Of a DNA stretch of 29,228 nucleotides, positions 8,668 to 19,360 are shown piece after piece; positions within the stretch are counted from its first letter, which is position 1, and each line of letters starts with the position of its first letter. The notes under the pieces were generated by a model. The model was not told the DNA's origin, did not search any database, and saw nothing but the letters and a program-made list of their open reading frames with translations. The stretch is from assembly GCA_004554085.1 (NCBI GenBank), contig SFNY01000063.1:1-29228 (forward strand), read 5' to 3'. Origin of the DNA: Clostridiales bacterium. Its GTDB lineage: Bacteria > Bacillota > Clostridia > Christensenellales > Aristaeellaceae. The position numbers and the translations under genes were made by a program.

Positions 8668-8696
8668 ATATTACCGCATTTACGGAGGTTTGTCAA
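8668..8696 (-). promoter_or_regulatory. Sigma-A promoter of the oxidoreductase-aminotransferase operon
   Basis: On the minus strand, TTGACA (8696-8691), a 17-nt spacer and TAATAT (8673-8668) lie between the ligase stop codon and the leader. No strong terminator separates the ligase gene from it, so read-through from the T-box promoter may also feed the operon. Confidence 0.75.
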
Positions 8697-8745
8697 CGAA
8701 TAACGTTCGTCATTGCGTGAACATTGTTGACCTCAGGCCGATATT

Positions 8746-11007
<2,262 letters not shown>

Positions 11008-11042
11008 GTTCCAGTCCTTCCTTCTGTTGGAGTAAATAAAAA

Positions 11043-11314
11043 CCGTCCCAAAGCACTTTGCTTTGAGACGGGTGAAAACACACTCGCGGTACCACTCAAA
11101 TTGCAACCGATTGGTTGCCCCTCTTCGGACTCCATCAAGCCCTATGCATTCACGCAGCAATCACGGAAGCCCCTACTCGCCATTGATGTTTCAGGCCTTC
11201 AACTCGGAAGTGATAGGTTTGCGGAACTCCTGTTGCCGGTTCGCAGCATCCACCGGCTCTCTGAAAGCATCGGTTCCAACCGTCTTCGTCATCGTCTTTC
11301 TTCAATATGAAATT
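11043..11314 (-). promoter_or_regulatory. T-box leader with terminator; specifier reads as AUC (Ile)
   Basis: Transcribed leftward, the leader shows the Stem I apex AGAGAGCCGG...GCTGCGAACCGG (about 11260-11230). ATCACTTCCGAG follows, where ATC at 11214-11212 sits in the specifier position of the pattern NNN-ACY-UCCGAG. Next come the stem III region and the antiterminator core GAGTGGTACCGCG (11097-11085). A 12-bp terminator (11071-11060 with 11054-11043) with TTTTTATTT ends the leader. The UGGU bulge suits a tRNA with discriminator A, as in tRNA-Ile. Uncharged tRNA should favour read-through into the acyl-CoA synthetase gene. The T-box call is firm. The Ile assignment is by alignment from memory and less sure. 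Confidence 0.88.
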
Positions 11315-11320
11315 ATGGAT

Positions 11321-11349
11321 ATGATAACACACATTGCGGATTCTGTCAA
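11321..11349 (-). promoter_or_regulatory. Sigma-A promoter of the T-box transcript
   Basis: On the minus strand, TTGACA (11349-11344), a 17-nt spacer and TATCAT (11326-11321) lie immediately before the T-box leader. Confidence 0.8.
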
Positions 11350-11491
11350 GCAAAAATTTCATTTTTCGGAAATCCCGTCTCTCGGGAATTGCGGATTCCG
11401 GAAAGCGGCGCGCCCTGCCATCGGAAGAATCGAACGCGGAGCATCGATTATCCGCATGGTCATTTATATGGAAGAATTAATCTGCGGGTGC

Positions 11492-11497
11492 TATACT
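11492..11497 (+). promoter_or_regulatory. Extended -10 promoter of the DUF6273 gene
   Basis: TATACT preceded by TGC (extended -10) lies 40 nt before the start codon. The -35 region (TGGAAG at 17 nt) is weak. Confidence 0.5.
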
Positions 11498-11536
11498 GAT
11501 GCATGTGAAAAATTTCAGCGAATGGAGACGGATAGT

Positions 11537-12232
11537 ATGGAACGCAGACCGAATGAAGAAGAACTGCTGGCGGAATACACGCAGGCAAAGGACGCATTGC
11601 GCTCCAGCGCGGAGGAGCAGATTATACAGGCACGGGAGACCTTCCTGCGTCTGGGGGACTACAAAAACAGCGCCGATCTCGCCCGCAGGTGTGACACGCT
11701 GCTCTCCTTCCGCGTGGGAAACACGGTGGAATTCGGTTCCTATGAGGGTGCGCCCATTCGCTGGAGGGTTGTGGATGCGAGCGGCAAGATGCGCATGCTG
11801 CTGGCGGAGGACGTGGTGCTGGAGAGTGCCTACAACGAGCGGCGCGTGGATTCCTGGTGGCAGAGCGTCACCCTGCGCAGGTACCTCAACGGCGTGTTCC
11901 TGCAGGAGGCATTTACGCCGGAGGAACGCCGCATGATCCTGAACACCCGCCGCACGAACGAGTGCAACGAGCAGTTCTACACCAACGGCGGCAGCGTGAC
12001 CATGGACAAGCTGTTCGTGCTGAGCAAGCGCGAGCTGGACAGCTACCTGCCGGAATCTGAGATGGAGCGCCGCGCACTGGGCAAGTGGTGGTGGCTGCGC
12101 ACGCCCGGAGACAACCTGCTGGCCGTGACCGCGGTGGATGCGGACGGCTCCGTCTACATGCACGGCATCAACGTAAACTATACCGAGGGCGGCGTGCGTC
12201 CCGCCATGTGGATTCTCCTGAGAGATGCTTGA
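11537..12232 (+). CDS. DUF6273 domain protein
   Basis: The 231-residue protein has no signal peptide. The first 60 or so residues are helical and charged (ARETFLRLGDYKNSADLARRCD), like the short TPR-type repeats often placed before this domain. The remainder is a DUF6273 domain: GNTVEFGSYEGAPIRWRVVD, SVTLRRYLNGVFL and KWWWLRTPG. A C-terminal VDADGSVYMHGINVN then GGVRPAMWI is the family hallmark. Function of DUF6273 is not known to me; it occurs in many Clostridia as single genes or fused to other domains. ATG 11537 has a GGAG nine bases upstream, whereas the in-frame ATG at 11522 lacks one. The gene ends 51 nt before the LysR start codon, which has its own promoter. Confidence 0.8.
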   Translation: MERRPNEEELLAEYTQAKDALRSSAEEQIIQARETFLRLGDYKNSADLARRCDTLLSFRVGNTVEFGSYEGAPIRWRVVDASGKMRMLLAEDVVLESAYNERRVDSWWQSVTLRRYLNGVFLQEAFTPEERRMILNTRRTNECNEQFYTNGGSVTMDKLFVLSKRELDSYLPESEMERRALGKWWWLRTPGDNLLAVTAVDADGSVYMHGINVNYTEGGVRPAMWILLRDA

Positions 12233-12235
12233 TTG

Positions 12236-12264
12236 TTGAAATCATCGTCCCTGTCTGATATAAT
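12236..12264 (+). promoter_or_regulatory. Sigma-A promoter of the LysR gene
   Basis: TTGAAA (12236-12241), a 17-nt spacer and TATAAT (12259-12264) place the start of transcription near 12271, which supports the ATG at 12284 over upstream TTG or GTG codons. Confidence 0.75.
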
Positions 12265-12283
12265 TGGAGCAGGGGTGAGTGGT

Positions 12284-13225
12284 ATGACATTGCAGAATAT
12301 GCGCTACATCGTTGCCGTTGCACAGTACCGTTCGGTATCCCGTGCAGCGGCAGCGCTCTATATGACCCAGTCCGCGCTGTCGGCGGCGGTGAAGGATGCG
12401 GAGGAGGAGCTGGGCATACAGATCTTTGTGCGCACCAACCGCGGCGTGACGCTGACCAGCGACGGCGAGGACTGCCTGCGCTACTGTCAGGAGATTCTGG
12501 AGCGCGCCGACCGCTTCTCCGCCCGATACAAGAACCGCGATACCGCGCATCTGAATTTCTCCGTCTCCACCCAGCACCTGCCCTTTGCGGTGCGGGCGTT
12601 TGATGAGCTGCTGAAAAAGTGCATGCCGGAGCGCTACAACGCGGCGATTTACGAGGTGCCCACCCGGCAGCTCATTCAGGATGTGTCCTCAGGAACCAGC
12701 GAAATCGGCGTCCTCGCCGTTACGGAGGATCAGATGCGCATGCTGAACAAGACGCTGACGGCGGCGGATCTGTTCTTTACCCGGATGGATTGCCTCAACA
12801 CCTATGTGTTTCTGCGCAGGGAGCATCCGCTGGGAAAGGCGGACAGCCTGACGCTTGCGCAGCTGAAGTCCTATCCCTACGTCACCTACGATTGCTCCAC
12901 GGATCCGATCTACTTCACGGAGGAGTCCATTCTCTACGAGCCGCTGGATCGCTGCGTGCACGTCAGCGACCGCGCCACGAAGATGTCCGTTCTGCGCAGC
13001 AGCGACGCCTTCAGCATCGGCATCGACCTGCCGAACTTCAACCGAGACATCTACTTCAAGAACCGCACCACGGAGCTGATCGCCATTCCTTTCGCGGAGC
13101 AGAGCGCGCCGATTCTGGTGGGAATCCTGGAAAAGACCCGCCATCTGCGCAGCGAGACCGGACAGAGGTACATTGAACTGCTGCAAAAGCACCTTTCGGA
13201 GCTGTCCCTGCCGGGGGCGAAGTGA
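12284..13225 (+). CDS. LysR-family transcriptional regulator
   Basis: The 313-residue protein has an N-terminal winged HTH (MRYIVAVAQYRSVSRAAAAL, then MTQSALSAAVKDAEEELG) in residues 1-62. A type 2 periplasmic-binding-like effector domain with two lobes (about 90-300) follows. The wing contains FVRTNRGVTLTSDG, standard for the family. Such proteins usually regulate a neighbouring or divergent gene in response to a small molecule. Here the neighbours are a DUF6273 gene upstream and, beyond a bidirectional terminator, a convergent ABC importer, so the target is unclear. ATG 12284 is preceded by a purine-rich AGGGGTGAG. Confidence 0.9.
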   Translation: MTLQNMRYIVAVAQYRSVSRAAAALYMTQSALSAAVKDAEEELGIQIFVRTNRGVTLTSDGEDCLRYCQEILERADRFSARYKNRDTAHLNFSVSTQHLPFAVRAFDELLKKCMPERYNAAIYEVPTRQLIQDVSSGTSEIGVLAVTEDQMRMLNKTLTAADLFFTRMDCLNTYVFLRREHPLGKADSLTLAQLKSYPYVTYDCSTDPIYFTEESILYEPLDRCVHVSDRATKMSVLRSSDAFSIGIDLPNFNRDIYFKNRTTELIAIPFAEQSAPILVGILEKTRHLRSETGQRYIELLQKHLSELSLPGAK

Positions 13226-13251
13226 GTTTATGGATTCGCATTGCAAAGCTA

Positions 13252-13289
13252 CAGCCCGCAAATCACGCCTGTTCGTGATTTGCGGGCTG
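13252..13289. terminator. Bidirectional terminator between lysR and the ABC importer
   Basis: A perfect 16-bp stem (CAGCCCGCAAATCACG with CGTGATTTGCGGGCTG) has a 6-nt loop. It lies between the convergent LysR and permease genes. The flanking T-tracts are short on both sides (CCTTT on plus). Confidence 0.75.
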
Positions 13290-13329
13290 CCTTTGCAGGC
13301 CATACGCAGAACAGCGTCTGCTGCTGCAC

Positions 13330-15009
13330 TCAGCCCACGACGGACTTGCCGCCGGAGACCTTGTCGAAGATGATCAGGGCGATGATGGTGGAGACGGTCA
13401 GGATCGTCGCCAGCGCGGCGGCGGTGCCGTAGCCGTCCTTGAAGATTTCGGTGTAGATGGCCACGGAGATCGTGCCCGTCTTGCCCGAGTAGAGGATGAT
13501 GGTGGAGCTCAGCTCATTGATGGTCGCGATGAAGCTGAGCACCGCGCCGGAGAGCATGCCCGGCAGCATCAATATCGCCGTGGTCTTGGCAAAGGTCTTC
13601 ATCGGGGGCACGCCCAGCGAGATCGAGGCCTCCTCGATGGCCGGGTCGATCTGGTAGAGCGTGGCGATGCTGGAGCGCAGCGTGAATGGCAACTTTCGTA
13701 TGGTGTAGGACACCACCAGGATCAGCACCGTGCCGGTGAGGATGATGGGCTTCTGGTTGAAGGCCAGGATCAGGCTGATACCCAGAACGGAGCCGGGGAT
13801 GACGTAGGGGAACATCACCAGCGTGTCCAGCAGGTTTGCAATCTTGCCCTTGCGCCGCACGATGATGTAGGCCAGAAGCAGACCCACAATCATCATGATG
13901 ATGATGGCGATCACCGAGAAGGTGAAGGTGTTGCGGATGTTGGTGGAGAGCTTGCCCAGGATGGCGCGGTAGCTGTCCAGGCTGAAGCCCTTCACGAACA
14001 GCGGGCCGTTGGTCTTGAGGAAGGAGGTGACCACCACGGTGATCTGCGGCAGCACCGCCAGCAGCGCCACCAGGCCCACGGCGAAGGTGGCAAGAATCCG
14101 CTTGCCGGTGGACAGGGACACGACCTCCGGCGGACGCATAGCACTCATGGTGTAGTTCTTGCGGGCGATGATGATCTTCTGAATCGCCAGCACCAGCAGC
14201 GAGCAGCTGACGATGATGACCGACAGCGTGCTTGCGAAGGACGCGTTGGAGGAAACCTCGGACAGGTAGCGCTCGTAGATCATGACCGGCAGGGTCTTGA
14301 AGCCCTCGCCGATGAGCATGGGCGTGCCGAAGTCCGCCAGGGAGGTCATGAACACGATCAGCGCCGCGGACAGGATGGTGGGCATGATGACCGGCAGCGT
14401 GACGTGCCAGATGCGCTTGAAGCCGTGCACGCCCAGGCTCTCGCTGGCCTCCTCCAGGGAGGAGTCGAAGTTCTTGAGCGCCGTGGACACATACATGTAC
14501 ACGTAGGGGAAGAGCTTCAGCGTGAACACCAGCAAAATGCCCTGGAAGCCGTAGATGGAGCCGATCTCGATGCCGATCTTCTCCAGCAGCTTGGTGATGA
14601 AGCCCGCGCGGCCCAGCAGCAGGATCCAGCTGTACGCGCCGATGAAGGGCGGGGAGAGCATGGACAGCACCACGGCCATGTTGATGATCCGCTTGCCCCA
14701 GATGTTGAAGCGCGTGGAGATGTAGGCCATGGGGATGCCGATGAGCGTGCCCAGTATGGTGGTGCACACGCAGATGAGCATGCTGTTGCGCAGGCCCATC
14801 ATGTAGTACTTTTTCGAGAAGAACTTGGCGTAGTTGCTCAGCGAGAACGCGCCGCCCTTGGGGAAGAAGCTCTGGTAGAACAGCTTGGCAAAGGGATAGA
14901 CGATGAAGATCGCAGCCAGCACCAGAAGCACGATGATGACGATGGACCAGAAGCCAAACTCATGCCGGACCTTCCTCTGGCGCGTGCGCCCGGATTTGTT
15001 TCCGATCAT
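13330..15009 (-). CDS. ABC importer permease, two fused permease modules (iron(III) type)
   Basis: The 559-residue membrane protein contains two binding-protein-dependent permease domains in one chain, as in FbpB/SfuB-like proteins. An N-terminal helix (FWSIVIIVLLVLAAIFIVYP) opens it and about twelve membrane segments follow. Each half has an EAA loop that contacts the ATPase: EEASESLGVHGFKRIW and EEASISLGVPPMKTF. The start codon overlaps the stop of the ATPase gene by four bases (ATGA), so the two are translated together. The single-chain permease fits ferric-ion importers, but related systems carry phosphonates or other small anions, so the substrate is open. Confidence 0.9.
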   Translation of the reverse strand: MIGNKSGRTRQRKVRHEFGFWSIVIIVLLVLAAIFIVYPFAKLFYQSFFPKGGAFSLSNYAKFFSKKYYMMGLRNSMLICVCTTILGTLIGIPMAYISTRFNIWGKRIINMAVVLSMLSPPFIGAYSWILLLGRAGFITKLLEKIGIEIGSIYGFQGILLVFTLKLFPYVYMYVSTALKNFDSSLEEASESLGVHGFKRIWHVTLPVIMPTILSAALIVFMTSLADFGTPMLIGEGFKTLPVMIYERYLSEVSSNASFASTLSVIIVSCSLLVLAIQKIIIARKNYTMSAMRPPEVVSLSTGKRILATFAVGLVALLAVLPQITVVVTSFLKTNGPLFVKGFSLDSYRAILGKLSTNIRNTFTFSVIAIIIMMIVGLLLAYIIVRRKGKIANLLDTLVMFPYVIPGSVLGISLILAFNQKPIILTGTVLILVVSYTIRKLPFTLRSSIATLYQIDPAIEEASISLGVPPMKTFAKTTAILMLPGMLSGAVLSFIATINELSSTIILYSGKTGTISVAIYTEIFKDGYGTAAALATILTVSTIIALIIFDKVSGGKSVVG

Positions 15010-16067
15010 AGCAGCGCTTCCTTTCCCTCCGCATCAAAGACGTTCATGGTGGAGAACTCGATGGAGACCTTCTCGCCCTTCTGATGGAAGCCGGTCTTCT
15101 GGTTCAGGTACTGGTTGGCCTGGATCACCTGTCCGTTTGCGAGCTGCACCTCGTAGTTGATGTAGTCGCCCAGGAAGGTGAAGATCTTGATCTCGCCCTC
15201 CAGCTTGCCGGGCTGGGGCGCGTTCAGCGTGATGTGCTCGGGGCGCACGGCCACCTGCACCTTGCCGGTGCGGCCGTCCTTGAGCTTTGCGGGGATCGGC
15301 GCGGCACCCATCACCCGCACGCCCTCTGCGGTGGCCTCGGCCTCCAGGAAGTTGCTGGTGCCGATAAAGTTGGCCACGAAGGCGTTCACCGGATGGGCAT
15401 AGATGTCGTAGGGCATGCCCACCTGCTCCACCACGCCCATGTTCATCACCGCGATGCGGTCGGACACCGCCAGGGCCTCCTCCTGATCGTGGGTGACGTA
15501 GATGGTGGTGATGCCCATCTCCCGCTGCAGCTCGCGGATGCCGGTGCGCATCTCCACGCGCAGCTTCGCGTCCAGGTTGGACAGCGGCTCGTCCATCAGC
15601 AGCAGGTCGGGGTTGATGACCATGGCGCGGGCCAGCGCCACGCGCTGCTGCTGGCCGCCGGAGAGCTTCTGGGGCTGGCGGTCGCGGTAGGGGGTGATCT
15701 TGGTCATGTCCATGGCCCACTCCACGCGCTTCTTCATCTCATCCTTGGGAATCTTGCGCGCCTTCAGGCCGTAGGCCACGTTCTGCTCCACGGTCATGTG
15801 GGGGAAGATGGCGTAGCTTTGGAACACCATGCCGATGTTGCGGCGGTAGGAGGGCACGTTGTTGATGACCTGATCGTCGAAGCGGATCTCGCCGCGCTCG
15901 ATGGTGTTGAAGCCGGCGATCATGCGCAGCAGCGTGGTCTTGCCGCAGCCGGAGGGGCCCAGCAGCGTGAAGAATTCGCCGGGGTTGATCTCCAGAGACA
16001 CGTCGTCGATGGCCTTGACCTTGCCGTAATATTTGTCGGTGTGGTCGATGACTATTCTCTTGCTCAT
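15006..16067 (-). CDS. ABC importer ATP-binding protein
   Basis: The 353-residue protein has a complete nucleotide-binding domain. Walker A GPSGCGKTT is at 37-45, a Q-loop at VFQSYAIFPH, the signature LSGGQQQR at 135-142, Walker B LLLMDE at 155-160 and the switch His in VTHDQEEA. The C-terminal 110 or so residues form a TOBE regulatory domain (VAVRPEHITLNAP). It resembles FbpC/PotA-type ATPases and powers the neighbouring permease. It follows the solute-binding protein gene after 95 nt that include a hairpin, and overlaps the permease start by four bases. Confidence 0.92.
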   Translation of the reverse strand: MSKRIVIDHTDKYYGKVKAIDDVSLEINPGEFFTLLGPSGCGKTTLLRMIAGFNTIERGEIRFDDQVINNVPSYRRNIGMVFQSYAIFPHMTVEQNVAYGLKARKIPKDEMKKRVEWAMDMTKITPYRDRQPQKLSGGQQQRVALARAMVINPDLLLMDEPLSNLDAKLRVEMRTGIRELQREMGITTIYVTHDQEEALAVSDRIAVMNMGVVEQVGMPYDIYAHPVNAFVANFIGTSNFLEAEATAEGVRVMGAAPIPAKLKDGRTGKVQVAVRPEHITLNAPQPGKLEGEIKIFTFLGDYINYEVQLANGQVIQANQYLNQKTGFHQKGEKVSIEFSTMNVFDAEGKEALL

Positions 16068-16101
16068 TTTATTCTCACTCTTTTTCGCTCATTTTCAGGA
16101 A

Positions 16102-16130
16102 GGCCGGGCCCGCATGATACGAACCCGGCC
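16102..16130 (-). other. Hairpin between binding-protein and ATPase genes
   Basis: GGCCGGG and CCCGGCC form a 7-bp GC stem with a 15-nt loop, without a U-tract. In ABC operons, structures in this position often stabilise the upstream mRNA and keep the binding protein more abundant than the other components. Confidence 0.45.
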
Positions 16131-16162
16131 ATCCGGTATGCACAATTCTATTGGATCAGCGC

Positions 16163-17140
16163 TTATTCGGTGATCAGGTCCTCCCAGACCTCGTTGAACT
16201 CCTCGGTGTGCTCCACGACCCACTCGGTGCTGTAATCCGCCTTCGGAATCTCGGCGGTGGGCACAAAGTTGTCGGGCAGCGCGATGTCGGTGCGGCTGGA
16301 GCGGCGGTTGACCGCGGCCAGCTGGGACTGGGCCTCCTCGGAGAGCACGTAGTCGATGAAGAGCTTGGCATTCTCCGCGTTGGGCGCGCCGTTGACCATG
16401 GCCACGGGGCTGATGAGGATGCCGGTGCCCTCGCTGGGATACACCACGTCGATGGTCGCGCCGGCGGCGATGTACTTCAGCGCGGCTTCCTCATAGGTGA
16501 GGCCGACCGCGTATTCGCCGTTGGAAACGCCCTTGTAAACTGCGGAGGAGCCGGAGGTCAGCTTGCCGTCCAGCTGGGGAACGAGCTTCTCCAGGAACTC
16601 GTATCCGCCGCCATCCTCCTGGCCGTAGGCCGCGATGATGGACTGGATCACGCCGAAGGCGGAGGAGGACTGCACCGGGTCGGCGGAGGCGATGGTGCCC
16701 TTGAACTCCTCGCGGAGCAGGTCGGCCCAGGCCGTGGGGGCTTCCTCAACCATCTCGGTGTTGTAGATCATGACCATGGGCTCCAGGTCGAAGGGATACC
16801 ACTTGAAGTTGTCCTCGTCCCAGGTGCCCGCCTGCAGGTTGGGGATCTGCGGGGACTCGTAGGAGGCCAGATACTCCTCGATCGGGATGTAGGATTCCAC
16901 CACGCCGCCCCAGAGGATGTCGGCCTGCGGATTTGCGGATTCGGCGATGATTCGGGAGATCAGCTCGCCGGTGCCCAGACCGACCAGCTCAACATCCACG
17001 TCGTACTTCTCGGCAAAGCCCTGAATGATCGGATCGGACCAGTCGGAGGCGTGGGAGTAATACAGAACCAGGGAACCTTCCGCCAGCGCGCAGCCGCACA
17101 GCAGAGTCAGAACCAGGATGCATGCCAATACCTTTTTCAT
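16163..17140 (-). CDS. Extracellular solute-binding protein of the iron(III)-type ABC importer
   Basis: The 325-residue protein begins with a signal sequence (MKKVLACILVLTLLCGCALA). It contains a lipobox-like LCGC, so it is probably a lipoprotein. Cleavage after ALA by signal peptidase I is an alternative. The mature part belongs to the FbpA/AfuA-like group (SLVLYYSHASDW, then ADILWGGVVESY, then YAVGLTYEEAALKYI). A pair of adjacent tyrosines that bind iron in classical FbpA is not obvious, so the ligand is uncertain. The start is ATG 17140, with GGAGG 7 nt upstream, and not an in-frame ATG at 17188 that would overlap the promoter region. It is the first gene of the operon. Confidence 0.9.
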   Translation of the reverse strand: MKKVLACILVLTLLCGCALAEGSLVLYYSHASDWSDPIIQGFAEKYDVDVELVGLGTGELISRIIAESANPQADILWGGVVESYIPIEEYLASYESPQIPNLQAGTWDEDNFKWYPFDLEPMVMIYNTEMVEEAPTAWADLLREEFKGTIASADPVQSSSAFGVIQSIIAAYGQEDGGGYEFLEKLVPQLDGKLTSGSSAVYKGVSNGEYAVGLTYEEAALKYIAAGATIDVVYPSEGTGILISPVAMVNGAPNAENAKLFIDYVLSEEAQSQLAAVNRRSSRTDIALPDNFVPTAEIPKADYSTEWVVEHTEEFNEVWEDLITE

Positions 17141-17190
17141 TTTTTTCCCTCCAAGATCAATTTTGAAACCGGATGGTTTCCTTGACAAAT

Positions 17191-17219
17191 ATCATACCAT
17201 TTTTTAACAATAATGTCAA
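17191..17219 (-). promoter_or_regulatory. Sigma-A promoter of the ABC importer operon
   Basis: On the minus strand, TTGACA (17219-17214), a 17-nt spacer and TATGAT (17196-17191) lie about 50 nt before the start codon. TTGACA also occurs on the plus strand at 17182-17187, giving a loose inverted repeat around the -10. I see no convincing Fur box. Confidence 0.8.
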
Positions 17220-17465
17220 TGCGGTCGCAGAAAACGGTTGAGAATCTGCATGTTGCATGAATTTGACCATCGAAATGATTGTTTTTATACGGAGCACATC
17301 AGATTTATGTTAAATTTGAATGTATGGGAATCATCAGGGGAAGATCAGATATTTGTTAACGTGAATTTGAGAATTTAATGAGGGGCGCTTTACCGCCGCA
17401 TGCTATCCTTAAAATCAGGAAAGCCTGGAGAATTACAAAAAAACACAGTAGATGAGAGGGTTCGT
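17220..17465. other. AT-rich intergenic region upstream of the Na/Pi cotransporter
   Basis: It must contain the plus-strand promoter of the cotransporter gene. Candidates are only weak, for example TTGAGA at about 17367 and TATCCT at about 17403 without good spacing. No RNA structure or gene is visible. Confidence 0.4.
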
Positions 17466-19265
17466 ATGAGTATATCCAATGTATTGGCGCTCGTGGGAGG
17501 ACTGGCACTGTTCCTCTACGGCATGAGCATCATGGGATCGGCTCTGGAAAAGTGCGCGGGCAACCGACTCAAGTCCATCCTCACCAAGCTGACCTCCAGC
17601 CGTCTGAACGGCTTTTTGCTGGGCGTTGTGGTCACGGCGGTGATCCAGTCCTCCTCGGCCACGACCGTCATGGTGGTCGGCTTCGTCAACTCCGGCATCA
17701 TGACGCTGTCCCAGTCGATCTACATCATCATGGGCGCGAATGTCGGCACGGCGGTCACGTCGTGGATTCTGAGCTTGACGGGCATCAGCGGCGACGCATG
17801 GTACATCACCCTGTTCAAGCCCTCCACCTTCACACCGGTGATCGCGCTGATCGGCATCTTCATCTATCTGTCCTCCAAGAAGCAGAAGAAGAAGGACATG
17901 GCGACCATCCTGCTGGGCTTCGCGGTGCTGATGTTCGGCATGGAGATGATGTCCGATTCCGTGGCGCCGCTGGCGAACGTTCCCCAGTTCACCCAGCTGA
18001 TGACCACCTTCTCCAATCCCTTCCTGGGCGTGATTGCCGGCGCGGTGCTGACGGCGGTGATCCAGTCGTCCTCGGCCTCGGTCGGTATTCTGCAGGCGCT
18101 GTCGCTCACGGGCGGCGTGTCCTACGCGGTTGCGATTCCGGTCATCATGGGCCAGAACATCGGCACCTGCATCACGGCGGTGATCTCCTCGGTGGGCACC
18201 TCCAAGGACGCGCGCCGCGCCTCGATGATCCACCTGTACTTCAACGTCATCGGCATGATCATCTGGATGACGGTGTTCTATGTGCTCAACGCCTTCTTCC
18301 ACTTCTCCTTCGTGGACATGCACGCAACGCCCTTTGGCATCGCGGTTGTGCACACGGCCTTCAAGCTGCTCTCCACGGCGGTGCTGATGCCCTTCGGCCC
18401 GCAGCTGGAGAAGCTGGCGCGCTTTACCGTGCGCGACGGCAAGCAGGCCGACGTGCTGCCGATGCTGGACGAGCGCCTGTTCGTGACCCCCTCCATCGCG
18501 CTGGAGCGCGCCCACACGATCCTGCTGGAGATGGCGGATCTGAGCATCAGCGCGCTGTACACCTCGCTGGATCTGCTGAACGAGTTCGACCCGCGCAAGG
18601 CCGAGGAGGTCGTGGAGGCGGAGAACCGGGCGGACATGTACGAGGACAAGCTGGGCTCCTACCTCGTGCAGCTCTCCAGCCACTCCATGGGTGAGCAGGA
18701 CAGCCACGAGATGACCAAGTACCTGCACATGATCGGCGATCTGGAGCGCATCAGCGACCACGCCATCAACATCATGGAGTCCGCGCAGGAGCTCAACGAC
18801 AAGCAGCTCTCCTTCTCGAAGGAGGCCACCGGCGAGATCGGCACCATCACCGCCGCCATCCGCCAGATTCTGGACTACACCCTGCGCGCCATGCACCGCG
18901 AGGATCTGAGCATCGCCGCGCGCGTGGAGCCGCTGGAGCAGGTCATCGATCTGCTGAACAAGGCTATCCGCGCCCGTCACATCGACCGCCTGACCCGGGG
19001 CAACTGCACCATCGAGCTGGGCTTCATCCTCAACGACATCCTGACCAACCTGGAGCGCGTTTCGGACCACTGCTCGAACCTGGCCGTCGCGATCATCGAG
19101 ATCGCCAACAACAGCCTGGACGTGCACGGCTATCTGAACGACGTGAAGGCCAACCGCGCCGAGTACAGCGTGCTCTACGAGCAGTTCCGCCAGCAGTTCG
19201 CGCTGGACGAGGTGAAGGAGCCTGCTGCGGCGGAGGCTGCGGAGGCTGCGCCCGCACAGGGCTGA
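17466..19265 (+). CDS. Na/Pi cotransporter family protein with C-terminal PhoU-like domain
   Basis: The 599-residue protein has two inverted Na_Pi_cotrans repeats in roughly its first 310 residues, recognisable by the duplicated VIQSSSATT and VIQSSSASV motifs and by NVGTAVTSW and QNIGTCITAV. These QSSS motifs form the phosphate and sodium sites in SLC34 relatives. A soluble helical PhoU-like domain follows (about 340-575; KYLHMIGDLERISDHAINI and FILNDILTNLERVSDHCSNL). The tail is Ala/Glu-rich. It probably moves phosphate with sodium across the cytoplasmic membrane. ATG 17466 has GAGAGGG 6 nt upstream. Confidence 0.92.
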   Translation: MSISNVLALVGGLALFLYGMSIMGSALEKCAGNRLKSILTKLTSSRLNGFLLGVVVTAVIQSSSATTVMVVGFVNSGIMTLSQSIYIIMGANVGTAVTSWILSLTGISGDAWYITLFKPSTFTPVIALIGIFIYLSSKKQKKKDMATILLGFAVLMFGMEMMSDSVAPLANVPQFTQLMTTFSNPFLGVIAGAVLTAVIQSSSASVGILQALSLTGGVSYAVAIPVIMGQNIGTCITAVISSVGTSKDARRASMIHLYFNVIGMIIWMTVFYVLNAFFHFSFVDMHATPFGIAVVHTAFKLLSTAVLMPFGPQLEKLARFTVRDGKQADVLPMLDERLFVTPSIALERAHTILLEMADLSISALYTSLDLLNEFDPRKAEEVVEAENRADMYEDKLGSYLVQLSSHSMGEQDSHEMTKYLHMIGDLERISDHAINIMESAQELNDKQLSFSKEATGEIGTITAAIRQILDYTLRAMHREDLSIAARVEPLEQVIDLLNKAIRARHIDRLTRGNCTIELGFILNDILTNLERVSDHCSNLAVAIIEIANNSLDVHGYLNDVKANRAEYSVLYEQFRQQFALDEVKEPAAAEAAEAAPAQG

Positions 19266-19296
19266 GGCGCTCCTGAAGGCTGCGTGAAATGAAATC

Positions 19297-19325
19297 GGCC
19301 CTGCATCCTGCGCGGATGCGGGGCC
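19297..19325 (+). terminator. Hairpin after the Na/Pi cotransporter gene
   Basis: GGCCCTGCATCC pairs with GGATGCGGGGCC (12 bp, one T-G pair) around a 5-nt loop. The T-tract is poor (TTGCATAT), so some read-through into the LOG gene 36 nt later is likely. Confidence 0.55.
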
Positions 19326-19360
19326 TTGCATATGGTTGCGAAAGAAAGAGGAGACGGAAT

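Noticed and set aside
17182..17219. Fur-type operator in the promoter of the iron-type ABC importer
   Set aside because: Only TTGACA half-sites with a 26-nt gap are inverted. The GATAAT-rich Fur consensus is not there.
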